From Opitutia bacterium (GTDB lineage: Bacteria; Verrucomicrobiota; Verrucomicrobiia; Opitutales; Opitutaceae): a stretch of 64,000 nucleotides of DNA. The notes beneath the pieces were generated by a model. That model saw only the letters and a list, made by a program, of their open reading frames with translations. It was not told the origin of the DNA and did no database searches. The stretch spans positions 1 to 64,000 of the forward strand of contig CANGHW010000010.1 in NCBI GenBank assembly GCA_947453695.1, written 5' to 3'. Below, piece by piece: positions 7,131 through 16,500 of this stretch. The translations under genes and the position numbers were made by a program. The stretch's first letter is position 1; every line of letters starts with the position of its first letter.

Positions 7131-7538
7131 CTTCTTGAGCCAAAAAATCTTTATTTCCTTTTCGAGAGCCTTGAACTCGGGGTCGCCCGTGACGAATTCG
7201 GCCTTCTTCTCTTTGGCGAGTGCGGCCCCGAACGCATCGGCGAGACTCATGCGGTAGGTGGCTTTATAGATGGCGGCTTGGCGCGCGAGTTTGAGGTCAT
7301 CGTTCACGCCGACCACATCGATGGGCAGATTGGCGATGGCTTGGGCCTGGGCTTCGGCCGCCGCCGGCGATACTTCTCGCATCGTGCTGTAGTAGATCTC
7401 CGCCCAATTGATGGCGGTCAGGTAGAGCCGGTGCCGGTCTCGATTGGCTTGATCAATGATTTCCTCGACCGCCTCGGCGGCCGGCTCGTCTTCAAAAAAA
7501 GCAATGAGGGCCCAGCTATCCAGCACACGGTTGGCCAT
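7122..7538 (-). CDS. PIN-domain ribonuclease toxin (VapC-like)
   Basis: The 138-residue PIN domain has the full set of metal ligands: D7 in RVLDSWALIAF, E47 in TAINWAEIYY, D101 in MSLADAFGAALA and D119 in FVTGDPEFKALE. Family members cut specific RNAs. It follows an AbrB-type antitoxin gene with a 1-bp gap on the minus strand, so the two form a conventional antitoxin-first operon. The first aspartate is followed by SWAL rather than TNVL, the sub-family often paired with AbrB/MazE-like antitoxins. Nothing suggests inactivation. Confidence 0.85.
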   Translation of the reverse strand: MANRVLDSWALIAFFEDEPAAEAVEEIIDQANRDRHRLYLTAINWAEIYYSTMREVSPAAAEAQAQAIANLPIDVVGVNDDLKLARQAAIYKATYRMSLADAFGAALAKEKKAEFVTGDPEFKALEKEIKIFWLKKSQ

Positions 7539-7539
7539 G

Positions 7540-7785
7540 TTATAAGTCCCGCTCCTTCGTGCGATCCGCCATCATTGCTTTCATCACGCCGCGGCCCTTG
7601 AGCGAGCCGCGCAAGCTGCGGATGTAGGACCGGGTAATTGGCCGGAGGAGAATCCCTTCCGGCGTAACGGTGACGGCAGCTTTGGTTCCGTCTTCAATCT
7701 GAAGCTCGCGGCGAAAGCGGGCGGGAATCACCACCTGTCCTTTGGTGGTGAATAGGACGGTCTCGGTCTTCAGCGTGGCGTTCAT
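7540..7785 (-). CDS. AbrB/MazE-type antitoxin
   Basis: The 81-residue protein has a swapped-hairpin AbrB DNA-binding domain at residues 8-52. The signature is TKGQVVIPARFRREL, followed by DGTKAAVTVTPEGILLRPI. The C-terminal 30 residues (IRSLRGSLKGRGVMKAMMADR) are the flexible part that would bind and inhibit the PIN toxin. The toxin gene starts 1 bp after the stop. The family usually represses its own promoter. The AT-rich sequence upstream on the minus strand, about 7786-7830, contains a TTGACT hexamer but no clear -10, so I do not call a promoter. Confidence 0.85.
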   Translation of the reverse strand: MNATLKTETVLFTTKGQVVIPARFRRELQIEDGTKAAVTVTPEGILLRPITRSYIRSLRGSLKGRGVMKAMMADRTKERDL

Positions 7786-7850
7786 GATAAAGTCCGTTTA
7801 TTTCAAGAAAGTAAGTCAATCGATAATAAGTAGGAAATGTTAGTCGATGT

Positions 7851-8247
7851 ATCCTCCGCCCATCGTTGTGCGCCCCCTACGCCTCTTTGCGGCCATCCCC
7901 TTCGCGTCCATCGCAGGCCTGTTCCGACATTAGTCATTAGACAGTCGTCATTGGACATTCGCCTTCGCCCCTTCCCCTCTTCCGTGTTTTCCGTGTGTTC
8001 CGTGGGCAACCCTCCGACTTTCGTGTTTTTCGTGTGTTTCGTGGTTATCCTCCGCCCATCGTTGTGCGCCCCCTGCGCCTCTTTGCGGCCATCCTCTTCG
8101 CGTCATTCGCGTAGTTCGCGGGCACTTCCCCACTGTTCCTCCGTTCTCTCCGTTTCCTCCGGTAAAATCCTTCCGTGTCGTCCGTGTGTTCCGTGGGCCC
8201 ACCTCCGTCTTTCGTGTAGTTCGTGTGTTTCGTGGTCTCCACCTCCA
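7851..8247. repeat. Dispersed intergenic repeat block, copy 4, containing a 58-bp direct repeat
   Basis: 7851-7908 and 8047-8104 are direct repeats of about 58 bp with two or three mismatches (atcctccgcccatcgttgtg ... ctctttgcggccat). Between and after them are the same 'tcattagacagtcgtcattg', 'ccgtgtgttccgtgggcaac' and 'tttcgtgtttttcgtgtgtt' words as in copies 1-3. This is the largest block in the window and looks as if it was partly tandem-duplicated. No gene is supported inside it. Confidence 0.8.
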
Positions 8248-8268
8248 TTCCGCTTCCCTCCCCGCACC

Positions 8269-8497
8269 GTGCAGGAAATCGCATCCGCGATCAGTCGGCT
8301 TGCACCCGACGAAATGCAGGAAGTGCGCGAGTGGCTCGACCCGTAGATCGAGGATAACGGAGATGACCCCGGAGTTTCAGGCCCGCATGGCGCGCTCATG
8401 AACCGCGCCCGGCAGGTTTACTGCCCGGCGTTCGACGCAGTGTTGCTCACGTTGCCGGACGGAATCCGCCGGCGAATCGAGATCAGCCCAACTTGAA
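8269..8497 (+). pseudogene. Decayed toxin-antitoxin relic (antitoxin tail plus RelE-like N-terminus)
   Basis: GTG 8269 opens a 25-codon stretch, VQEIASAISRLAPDEMQEVR..WLDP, that stops at 8346. In another frame ATG 8363 reads MTPEFQARMARS, the usual end of such antitoxins, so a frameshift or internal deletion separates the two parts. ATG 8399 then gives MNRARQVYCPAFDAVLLTLP, resembling the start of a RelE/ParE-type toxin, but it stops after 32 residues. None of the three pieces is likely to work. Confidence 0.5.
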
Positions 8498-8509
8498 CCC
8501 ACCTCTCGC

Positions 8510-9298
8510 TTAACCCTGGCGACGACGCCGACGGATCAGGACAAAAGCACCGGCCACCAATCCGCCCCAGACCGCGTAGGTCGAAGGCTCGGGGATGGCG
8601 GAGGCGGTAACGGAGAAATTATCCACCGCCGTGAAGCGCGTGCCTTGGTAAAGAAAATACGGTTGGAGCTGCGTCGCGGCACCGACCGACGAGTTTACCA
8701 CGTCGGTGACGGATTTTGAAGCATAGGTGCCGGTGATGAACCCATTCGCATCGGAGGTCTGGATCAGCAGGCTCAGGTCGAAGGTGTTGCTGGCTTTCGC
8801 GGTGACGGTGAGGGTATACTTATACCACGTGTCGTCCGAGATGCCAGGCGGCCACGTGAGAGAGCTGGCGCTGCTGGAATTGTTGGTGAAGTCTCCGCCA
8901 CCACCGTGGAAAGTAACGCCAATCGAGTTAGCCGGCGACCACGGGGCACTGCCGGCGAGGGTGTTGCTACTCGCGGTGGCGAAGCCCAGTCCGCCGTATC
9001 CGCTGTTCCCCGTGCCATTGAACATGTAGGCGCTCACCACGTAGCTACCGGAGTTGGCGATGGTGCTATTGAAGGTCTGAATTCCACTGTTGCCGCTCGC
9101 AATTGTAACCCCTCCGCCGCCCCCCAAACCGCCCGAGGAGCTGAAAGACAGGCTGGATCCGGTGCCAGTGAACTGACCGGTCAGGACGCTCGCATCGCCA
9201 AAGTTGATGGTGGTGGTCGTCTGGGCCTGCATCGACGTGAGTCCGAGACCCATGAAAAACAAGGCACGCAGCAGAAAGCGAGATGAGGTGGATGGCAT
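8510..9298 (-). CDS. PEP-CTERM sorting-domain secreted protein
   Basis: ATG at 9298 (MPSTSSRFLLRALFFMGLGL) gives a clean signal peptide and sits 8-9 bp after GGAAAG, so I prefer it to the ATG at 9364. The 262-residue product has a mature part rich in Gly, Ser, Thr and Asn after TSMQAQTTTTINF. Its C-terminus carries the PEP-CTERM signal IPEPSTYAVWGGL, a short hydrophobic segment AGAFVLI and RRRRR. Such proteins are exported and processed by an exosortase at the envelope. The body resembles a concanavalin-like 'fixed-length exported' fold but I cannot name a function. It is divergent from the biosynthetic cluster and probably unrelated to it. Confidence 0.85.
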   Translation of the reverse strand: MPSTSSRFLLRALFFMGLGLTSMQAQTTTTINFGDASVLTGQFTGTGSSLSFSSSGGLGGGGGVTIASGNSGIQTFNSTIANSGSYVVSAYMFNGTGNSGYGGLGFATASSNTLAGSAPWSPANSIGVTFHGGGGDFTNNSSSASSLTWPPGISDDTWYKYTLTVTAKASNTFDLSLLIQTSDANGFITGTYASKSVTDVVNSSVGAATQLQPYFLYQGTRFTAVDNFSVTASAIPEPSTYAVWGGLVAGAFVLIRRRRRQG

Positions 9299-9705
9299 GG
9301 TGTGATCTTTCCAACGAGCGCAGGAAACTGGGTGGTTTCGCGGTAAGATGCTAGGGGCTTTCATGCGCGCAATGCAAAAAGGATGCGGCTCCTACGATCG
9401 AGGGAGCGGGGAAATAGACGGTCGGCTTTGTGACGGTAGATAGAGGCGTCGGCGGCGGCGAAGCGGCTCCGTTCGGCCCGCGCAGGCCCGGCAATGGCCG
9501 GATTACGTCTCACGCCGGAATGTGACCTTCGAGGCTCGCGCCGGGGCGCCGCCATGGGCGGACGGCTCGTCGCCCGCGGGCTCCGAGGCGGGAGTTTGTC
9601 GCCTAAATTGCCGGCGGCTTTCCGGCCCGAAAGTTTTCCGCAACAATTTTGCTCCGAGGCTTGATGTGCTGCTGACCGACAACAATTCTCGGTGCGCCAT
9701 TTATC
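9299..9705. other. Divergent intergenic region upstream of the biosynthetic cluster
   Basis: This 407-bp region must hold the promoters of the PEP-CTERM gene (minus) and the dioxygenase and NRPS operon (plus). I see no coding sequence, no strong palindrome and no convincing -35/-10 pair. TTGATG at about 9663 is the only hexamer near the expected place, without a good -10. No regulator gene lies beside it. Confidence 0.4.
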
Positions 9706-10503
9706 ATGGAACTTACTCAACCCCAGCTTCAAACCTACGAACGAGAAGGGCTCCTGTTTATTCCAGGCCTCTTCGATGATGCGGAAATCGCGTTGTTGCA
9801 GCAGGCCACCGTCGACATCGCCGCCGTCGACCACCCGAGTCGCGTGCTGGAACGCGACGGCACCACGGTTCGCGCGCTGCACGGCTGCCACCTCACCCAC
9901 TCCGTCATGGCCCGCCTCACGCGCCTGCCGCGACTACTCAGGCCGGCCGAGCAGATCATTGGCGGCCCCGCTTACGTTTATCAGTTCAAAATCAATTTTA
10001 AGGCGGCCTTCGGCGGGGATGTGTGGAAGTGGCACCAGGATTATATTTTTTGGGCCAAGGGAGACGGCATGGTCGCACCGCGTTGCGTCAATCTCATGGT
10101 CTACCTCGATGAGGTCACGGAATTCAACGGTCCGCTCATGTGCATCCCACGCTCGCACCATCACGGCATGATCGATGTCGAGGCCGCGCGCGGCAAGGGC
10201 GGTTGGCAGGATAACGTCAGTGCCGATCTGAAATACTCCCTCGACCGGGAGACGATCGCGCGCCTGGTCGGCGAAGGCGGGATCGTCGCGCCGAAGGGTC
10301 CACGCGGCAGCGTCTTGATTTTCCATCCCAATCTCGCGCACGGCTCCACGCCCAATCTCTCGCCGTGGGACCGCACGATGATGATCGTGACCTATAATAG
10401 CGTATCAAACGTGCCGGTGCCGCCGGGTGAGCCCCGCCCGGAATTTCTCGTGAGCCGTGACACCCGCCCGTTGGCGATGGCCGAAGGGGCGCTCACAGGC
10501 TGA
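9706..10503 (+). CDS. PhyH-family Fe(II)/2-oxoglutarate dioxygenase, probable tailoring hydroxylase
   Basis: The 265-residue protein fits the phytanoyl-CoA dioxygenase family. The iron triad is H110-x-D112 (WHQDYIFW) with distal H212 (NLAHGST), and R223 (PWDR) would bind 2-oxoglutarate. An intact HxD predicts hydroxylation; related halogenases replace the Asp with Gly or Ala. It is the first gene of the cluster, 54 bp before NRPS1 and in the same direction, so its substrate is probably an amino acid, a carrier-bound residue or the finished peptide. A hydroxyl made here could be the acceptor for the carbamoyltransferase at the other end. Which residue is modified cannot be told. A primary-metabolism role is less likely given the position. 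Confidence 0.85.
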   Translation: MELTQPQLQTYEREGLLFIPGLFDDAEIALLQQATVDIAAVDHPSRVLERDGTTVRALHGCHLTHSVMARLTRLPRLLRPAEQIIGGPAYVYQFKINFKAAFGGDVWKWHQDYIFWAKGDGMVAPRCVNLMVYLDEVTEFNGPLMCIPRSHHHGMIDVEAARGKGGWQDNVSADLKYSLDRETIARLVGEGGIVAPKGPRGSVLIFHPNLAHGSTPNLSPWDRTMMIVTYNSVSNVPVPPGEPRPEFLVSRDTRPLAMAEGALTG

Positions 10504-10557
10504 GCGTAGAGGACGGGTCGCACCGCCCGCCTTCGCCTCTCCTGTCGGCTCGCCGAC

Positions 10558-13500
10558 ATGACTCCCGAACAACAAGCCCTCCTCCGCCAGCGGCTCGCGC
10601 AAAAAGGCGTGATCATCGCTCCCCGGGCCGACGACGGCCCGGGCGCGCGACCGGCCGGCGAAGAGGCCCCGCTGTCGTTTGCCCAGGAGCGACTGTGGTT
10701 CGTGCAACAGCTTCAACCGGAGAATACCGCTTACCACCTGGGGCAGGTTTTCACGGTGAAAGGTCCGCTCGTGGTCGCAGCGCTGGAGCGGGCGATGGCC
10801 GCACTGGTCGCCCGGCACGAGAGTTTACGCAGCGCGTTTCCCGAGCGGGGCGGGCGCGGGGGGTGCGCGGTGGCGGCACCGGCGGCGACGGGGCCGCTGG
10901 TCTACACGGATTGCGCGGCGCTCCCGGCGGCGGCGCGGGACGCGGCGGTCGCGGCCCACGAGCACGCGGTGCTCGCCGAGCCGTTTGATCTCGCGCAACC
11001 GACGCTCCTGCGCGCGCGGCTGCTGCGGCTGGCCCCGGAGAATTTCCGTCTGCTGGTGTGCGTGCATCACCTTGTATTCGACGGATGGTCGATCGGGGTG
11101 TTTGTCAGGGAACTGGGCGCGCTCTACGCGGCCTTTGCGGCGGGCGCGTCAGCGTCGCCCCTGCCTGCATCGCCGCTCTCCTACGGCGACTACGCGGCCT
11201 GGCAACGCCGGCGGGCCGGCGGGCCGGCGTGGGCGGCGTCGCTGGCCTTTTGGCAAACGCGCCTGGCCGGCACCCCCGTGCTCGCGCTGCCGACGGATCA
11301 CCGCCGCCCGGCGGCGCTCTCCGGGCGCGGTGCGGGCCACCGTTTCACCGTGCCGGCGGCGGGGGTGGCGGGGGTGCGGGCGCTGGGACTCGCGGAGCGC
11401 GCGACGCCGTTCATGGTTTTCCTCGCCGCGTGGCAGACGGTGCTCGGGCGTTACTCCGGACAGACGGATTTCGCCGTGGGCTCACCAGTGGCGAATCGCG
11501 CCCACGCCGCGCTGGAGAACATGGTCGGCTTCTTCGTGAACATGATCGCACTGCGGGCGGAGCTGGCGGGCGATCCGTCGTTCCGCACGGTGCTGCGCCA
11601 GGTGAACGCCCAGGTGCAGGTGGCCCTTTCGCACCAAGAGACGCCCTTCGAGCAGATCGTCGAACGGCTGAACATCCCGCGCGATCTCTCGCACCATCCG
11701 GTGTTCCAAGTCGGCTTCACCTTGCAGAACGCGCCGGTCGAGCCGGTGCGGCTCGCGGGGGTGGAGTTTGCGCCGGTGGAGCCAGAGATCGCGGCGGCGA
11801 AATTCGATCTGCTGCTGGCGCTCGAAGACGCGCCGGATGGAGCGATGCGCGGCACGTTGGAATACAGCACGGACCTCTTCGCCGCGTCGACGATGGAACT
11901 GCTGGCGGAAAATTTCCTCACCCTGCTCGCCGGCGCGACCTCCGCCCCGGACACGACGCTGTCGCGCCTGCCGCTGGTCTCGGCCGCCGAGCGCGCGCTC
12001 TGGCCCGCACCGGCTGCGCCGCGGCCGGAGCCGCCCGGCTGCGCGACGCTGGTCGAGTGGTTTGGCACCAGCGCAGCCCGGCATGCGGAGCGAACAGCCG
12101 TGACGGACGGCACCGTGACGCTGACTTACGCCGAGCTGGACGCGCGCTCCGACCGCCTCGCGAATTTCCTCGTGGGCCACGGTGCCGGGCCCGACCGCCT
12201 CGTCGCGGTGGCGATGGAACGCTCGGCGCACGTGCTCGTCGCGCTGCTGGGCATCCTCAAAGCCGGGGCCGCCTACCTGCCGATCGATCCCGCCTATCCG
12301 GCTGAGCGGCAGGAGTTCATGCTGCGCGACGGGGCGGCGGTGGTCTTGCTCACCGACGCCGCGCGCCGCGCCGCGGTGACGACGCCGGCCGGCGTGCCGG
12401 TGTTTTGTCTGGACCGCGACTGGCCGGAGATCAGCGCCGCCGCGCCGGTGTCGCGTCCCGGGAACGAACCGGAGCACACGGCCTACGTGATCTACACCTC
12501 GGGCTCCACGGGACGGCCCAAAGGCGTGCCAGTGACGCACCGCAACGTCACGCGGCTCTTCACGCAGACGGACCACTGGTTCGGCTTCGGTCCCGCCGAC
12601 GTATGGACGCTGTTTCACTCGTTCGCATTCGATTTCTCCGTGTGGGAAATCTGGGGCGCGCTCCTCTACGGCGGACGGCTCGTCGTCGTGCCGTTTGCGG
12701 TGAGCCGGGCGGTGGACCGTTTTCACGACCTGCTGGCGCGCGAAGGCGTGACGGTCCTGAGCCAGACGCCCTCGGCCTTCCGGCAACTCGTGAACCACGA
12801 CACGGCGCTGCCGTCCGTGCGTCCGCTGGCCCTCCGCTGGGTCGTGTTTGGCGGGGAGGCGCTCGATCTGCCCGTGCTGGCGCCGTGGTTCGCGCGGCGG
12901 GGCGACCGCACGCCACGCCTCGTGAACATGTATGGCATCACGGAGACGACCGTGCATGTGACCTACCGTGAAATCACGGCGGCGGATGTGGCGGCCGGAA
13001 CGGGCAGCGTGATCGGCGAACCGATCCCGGATCTGACGCTGCATCTGCTCGACGCGCACCTCGCGCCGGTGCCGCGCGGAGTGGCGGGCGAAATTTTTGT
13101 TGGCGGGGCGGGCCTGGCGCGCGGCTATCTGAACCGGCCCGAGCTGACCGCCGAGCGCTTCATCGCCCATCCGTTCGCGGCGACGACGGGCGGACGGCTC
13201 TATCGCTCGGGCGACTCGGCGCGGCGGCTGGCCAATGGCGACGTCGAATATCTCGGACGCATCGATTTTCAGGTGAAAGTGCGCGGCTTCCGCATCGAGC
13301 TCGGCGAAATCGAATCGGCGCTCGGCGCCCATCCGGCGATCGCGGAAGCGGCGGTCATCGCGCTGCGCGCCGCGGACGGAGCCACACGGCTCGCCGCGTG
13401 GCTCGTCGCCCGCGACGGGGCGGAGCCCGGCATCGAGGTGCTGCGGCGCCACCTGCTCGCCTCCCTGCCCGACTACATGGTGCCGGCGGCGTTTACCTTT

Positions 13501-16500
13501 GTCGCGCAGCTGCCGCTGACGACGAACGGAAAAGTGGACCGCGCGGCGCTGCCCGCGCTCACGGGGCGGCGGGCTGAAGCGGTGGCCGAACGAATCGCGC
13601 CCGAGACCGAGCCCGAGCGGTTGCTCGCCGCCGTCTGGCAAAAGGTGCTCGGGGTGCCGGCCGTCGGCGTGACGGAAAACTTTTTTGCCCTCGGCGGAGA
13701 CTCGATCCGCAGCATCGAGGTGCGCGCGGCGGTGCGCGCGCGCGGTTACGATTTTCAACTGCAGGAATTGTTTCGCCACCAGTCGGTGCGCGAACTGGCG
13801 GCGGTGCTGGTGCCGCTGGCCGAGACGGCGGCGGCGGTGCCGGGTGCGTTTGCGCTCATCGCGGCGGCGGACCGGGCGCGGCTGCCCGCCGACGTGGTCG
13901 ACGCCTATCCCCTCGCGGCTTTGCAGGCGGGCATGGTGTTCCACTCGGAGCTCAATCCCGCCTCGCCGGTGTTTCACGATCTCTTTTCGTATCATCTCCG
14001 GGCCTCGTGGGACGAGGCGGCGCTGCGCGCGGCGCTGGCGGCGGCGGTGCGACGCCATCCGATCCTGCGCACCTCGGTCCGCACGGCCGGCTTCGGCGAA
14101 CCGCTCCAATGCGTCCATGCGCACGCCGTCGTGCCGCTCGATGTCGCGGACATTACGGCGCTCGATTCCGCCGCGCAGGAGGCGGTGCTGGATGCCTGGT
14201 CCGTCGCCGAGAAAGCGCGGGGCTTCGCTTGGAGCGAACCACCGCTCATGCGAGCCGCCGTGCACCGGCGCTCGGCGACGACGTGGCAGTTTTCTCTGAG
14301 CCTGCACCACGCGATCCTCGACGGGTGGAGTGTCTCCGCGCTGCTGGCGGAAATTTTCACGGCGTATTTGGAAACGCTCGCGGGCCGGACGCCCCCGGTC
14401 GCGGCGAGCGCGCCGGCCCCGTTTCGGGACTACGTCGCGCTGGAGCGGGCGACGGTGGCGTCGGAGGAATCACGCGCGTTTTGGGCGGTGCAGCTGGACG
14501 ATCCGCCGGCGGCGCAACTGCCGCGCGTGCCGGCCCGGGCCGGTGCGACCGAAGCGGGCCAAGACGCAGTGTTTGTGACGTGGCCGCGGGAGCGCACGAC
14601 GGCGCTGGAGGGTTTCGCCGCGCGCGCGGGCGTCTCGCTCAAGCACGCGCTGCTGGCGGCGCACGCGAAAGTCGTCGCGCACCTCGCCGGCACGCGCGAG
14701 GTAATCACGGGCGTGATCTCAAACGGCCGGCCGGAAACCGCGGGTTCGGCGGAATCGCTCGGGCTGTTTCTTAATACCGTGCCATATCGGCTCGCCGTGG
14801 CGCCCGGCACCTGGAGTGACCTGGCGCGTGCGGTGCTGCGCAGCGACGAAGCGGTTTTGCCGCACCGCCGGTTTCCGCTGGCGGAGCTGCAAAGAAACCG
14901 CGGGCGCGCGGCGCTGTTCGAAACCTCGTTCAACTTTGTGCGCTTCCGCGTGCTGGATGCGCTGCGGGCGCGCGGGGATATCGCGGTGTTGGGCACGCGG
15001 TATTTCGACCAGAACACCTTCGCCTACTTCGCGCAATTCAGCGCGGATTCGGCGGAAGGGACGCTGCAACTTGAGCTGCGCTACGATCCGGCGGAGTTTA
15101 CGCGCGAACAGGCCGTCGCATTTGCCGCGACTTACGAACGGGTGCTGGCGGCCATGACCGGCGCGTCGGAGACCCGGCACGAAACGCTGGAGCTGCTCGG
15201 GACCGAGGAGCGGCGGCGCGTCGTGGAAACGTTTAACTCCCCTCCCCTGCCCCCCGGCGCACCCCGACTGCTCCACGACGGCCTGGCGGAGAACGTGAAG
15301 CGCGCACCGGACGCGATCGCCCTGATCGACGGAGAGGTGCAGTTGACCTACGGCGAACTCGCGGCGAGCGTCGGGACGTGGGCCCGGCGGCTCCGCGCGC
15401 TCGGGGCGGGACCGGAGAAACTGGTCGGCGTGTGTCTGGAGCGCAGTGCGGATTTGGTCACGGCTTTACTCGCCGTGCTGGAAACGGGCGCGGCCTACGT
15501 GCCGCTCGACCCGGCCTATCCGGCGGACCGCCTCGCGTTCATGTGCGAGGACGCCCAGGTGGCCATTCTGGTCAGCCGCCGCGAGCTGGCGGCGCGGCTG
15601 CCCGCGGGCGGCTGGACGCTGCTCGACCCGGCGGAACTCCGCGCGCTGCCGCCGGCGGCGACCGGGGAGACGGCAGTGACGGCCGGCGCGCGGCCGGAGA
15701 ACCTCGCCTATCTGATCTACACCTCGGGATCCACGGGGCGGCCGAAGGCGACCGCGATCGAGCACCGGCAGGCCACCGCGCTGATCGCGTGGGCGCGCGC
15801 CCACTACACGGACGCGCAACTGGCGGGCGTGTTGTTTTCCACCTCCGTGTGTTTCGATCTCTCGATCTTCGAGCTCTTCGTGACGCTCGCGGCCGGGGGC
15901 AAGATTATCGTCGCAGAAAACGCGCTCGCGCTCCCGACGCTGCCGGCGCGCGCGGCCGTGACGCTCGTGAATACGGTGCCCTCGGCGGCGGCCGAACTCG
16001 TGCGCCAACGCGCCCTGCCCCCCGGTGTGCGCACGGTGAATCTCGCGGGCGAGCCGCTCTCGGCGACGCTCGCCGACCAGATCCACGCGTTCGGGACCGT
16101 GGAAAAACTCCACGATCTCTACGGCCCCTCGGAAGACACCACCTATTCGACCTGCGCGGAACGCCGGCCGGGCGGAGCGGAAACCATCGGACACGTGCTG
16201 CCGGGCTCGCAGCTGTATCTCCTCGACGAGGATTTTCAGCCGGTGCCGCTCGGGACCGTCGGGGAAATCTTTCTCGGCGGAGCGGGACTGGCGCGCGGCT
16301 ATCTCGGCCGGCCGGACCTCACGGCCGAGCGCTTCCTGCCCAATCCGTTTGCCACGCAGCCGGGCGCGCGCCTCTACCGCACGGGCGACCTGGGGCGGTT
16401 TCGCGCCGACGGACAGGTCGAGTTTCTCGGGCGGCGGGATCACCAGGTGAAGATCCGCGGCTTCCGCATCGAGCTCGGCGAAATCAAAGCGGTGCTGGAA

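Noticed and set aside
7851-8247. Possible CRISPR array
   Set aside because: Repeat words are short, unequal and unspaced, with no constant-length spacers and no cas genes.
9706-10503. PhyH-family halogenase
   Set aside because: The iron motif has Asp (HQD), whereas halogenases need Gly or Ala at that site.
10558-12000. C1 as a lipo-initiation (starter) domain
   Set aside because: Its HHLVFDGWS and PLSFAQERLWF motifs look like an ordinary LCL domain, and no acyl-CoA ligase gene is nearby; left undecided instead of called.
11482-14310. Long minus-strand open frame of 942 codons inside NRPS1, and similar frames (16591-19089, 22854-26120)
   Set aside because: These are antisense shadows created by G-ending codon bias; their translations are Arg/His-rich with no domain, while the plus strand gives full NRPS domains.
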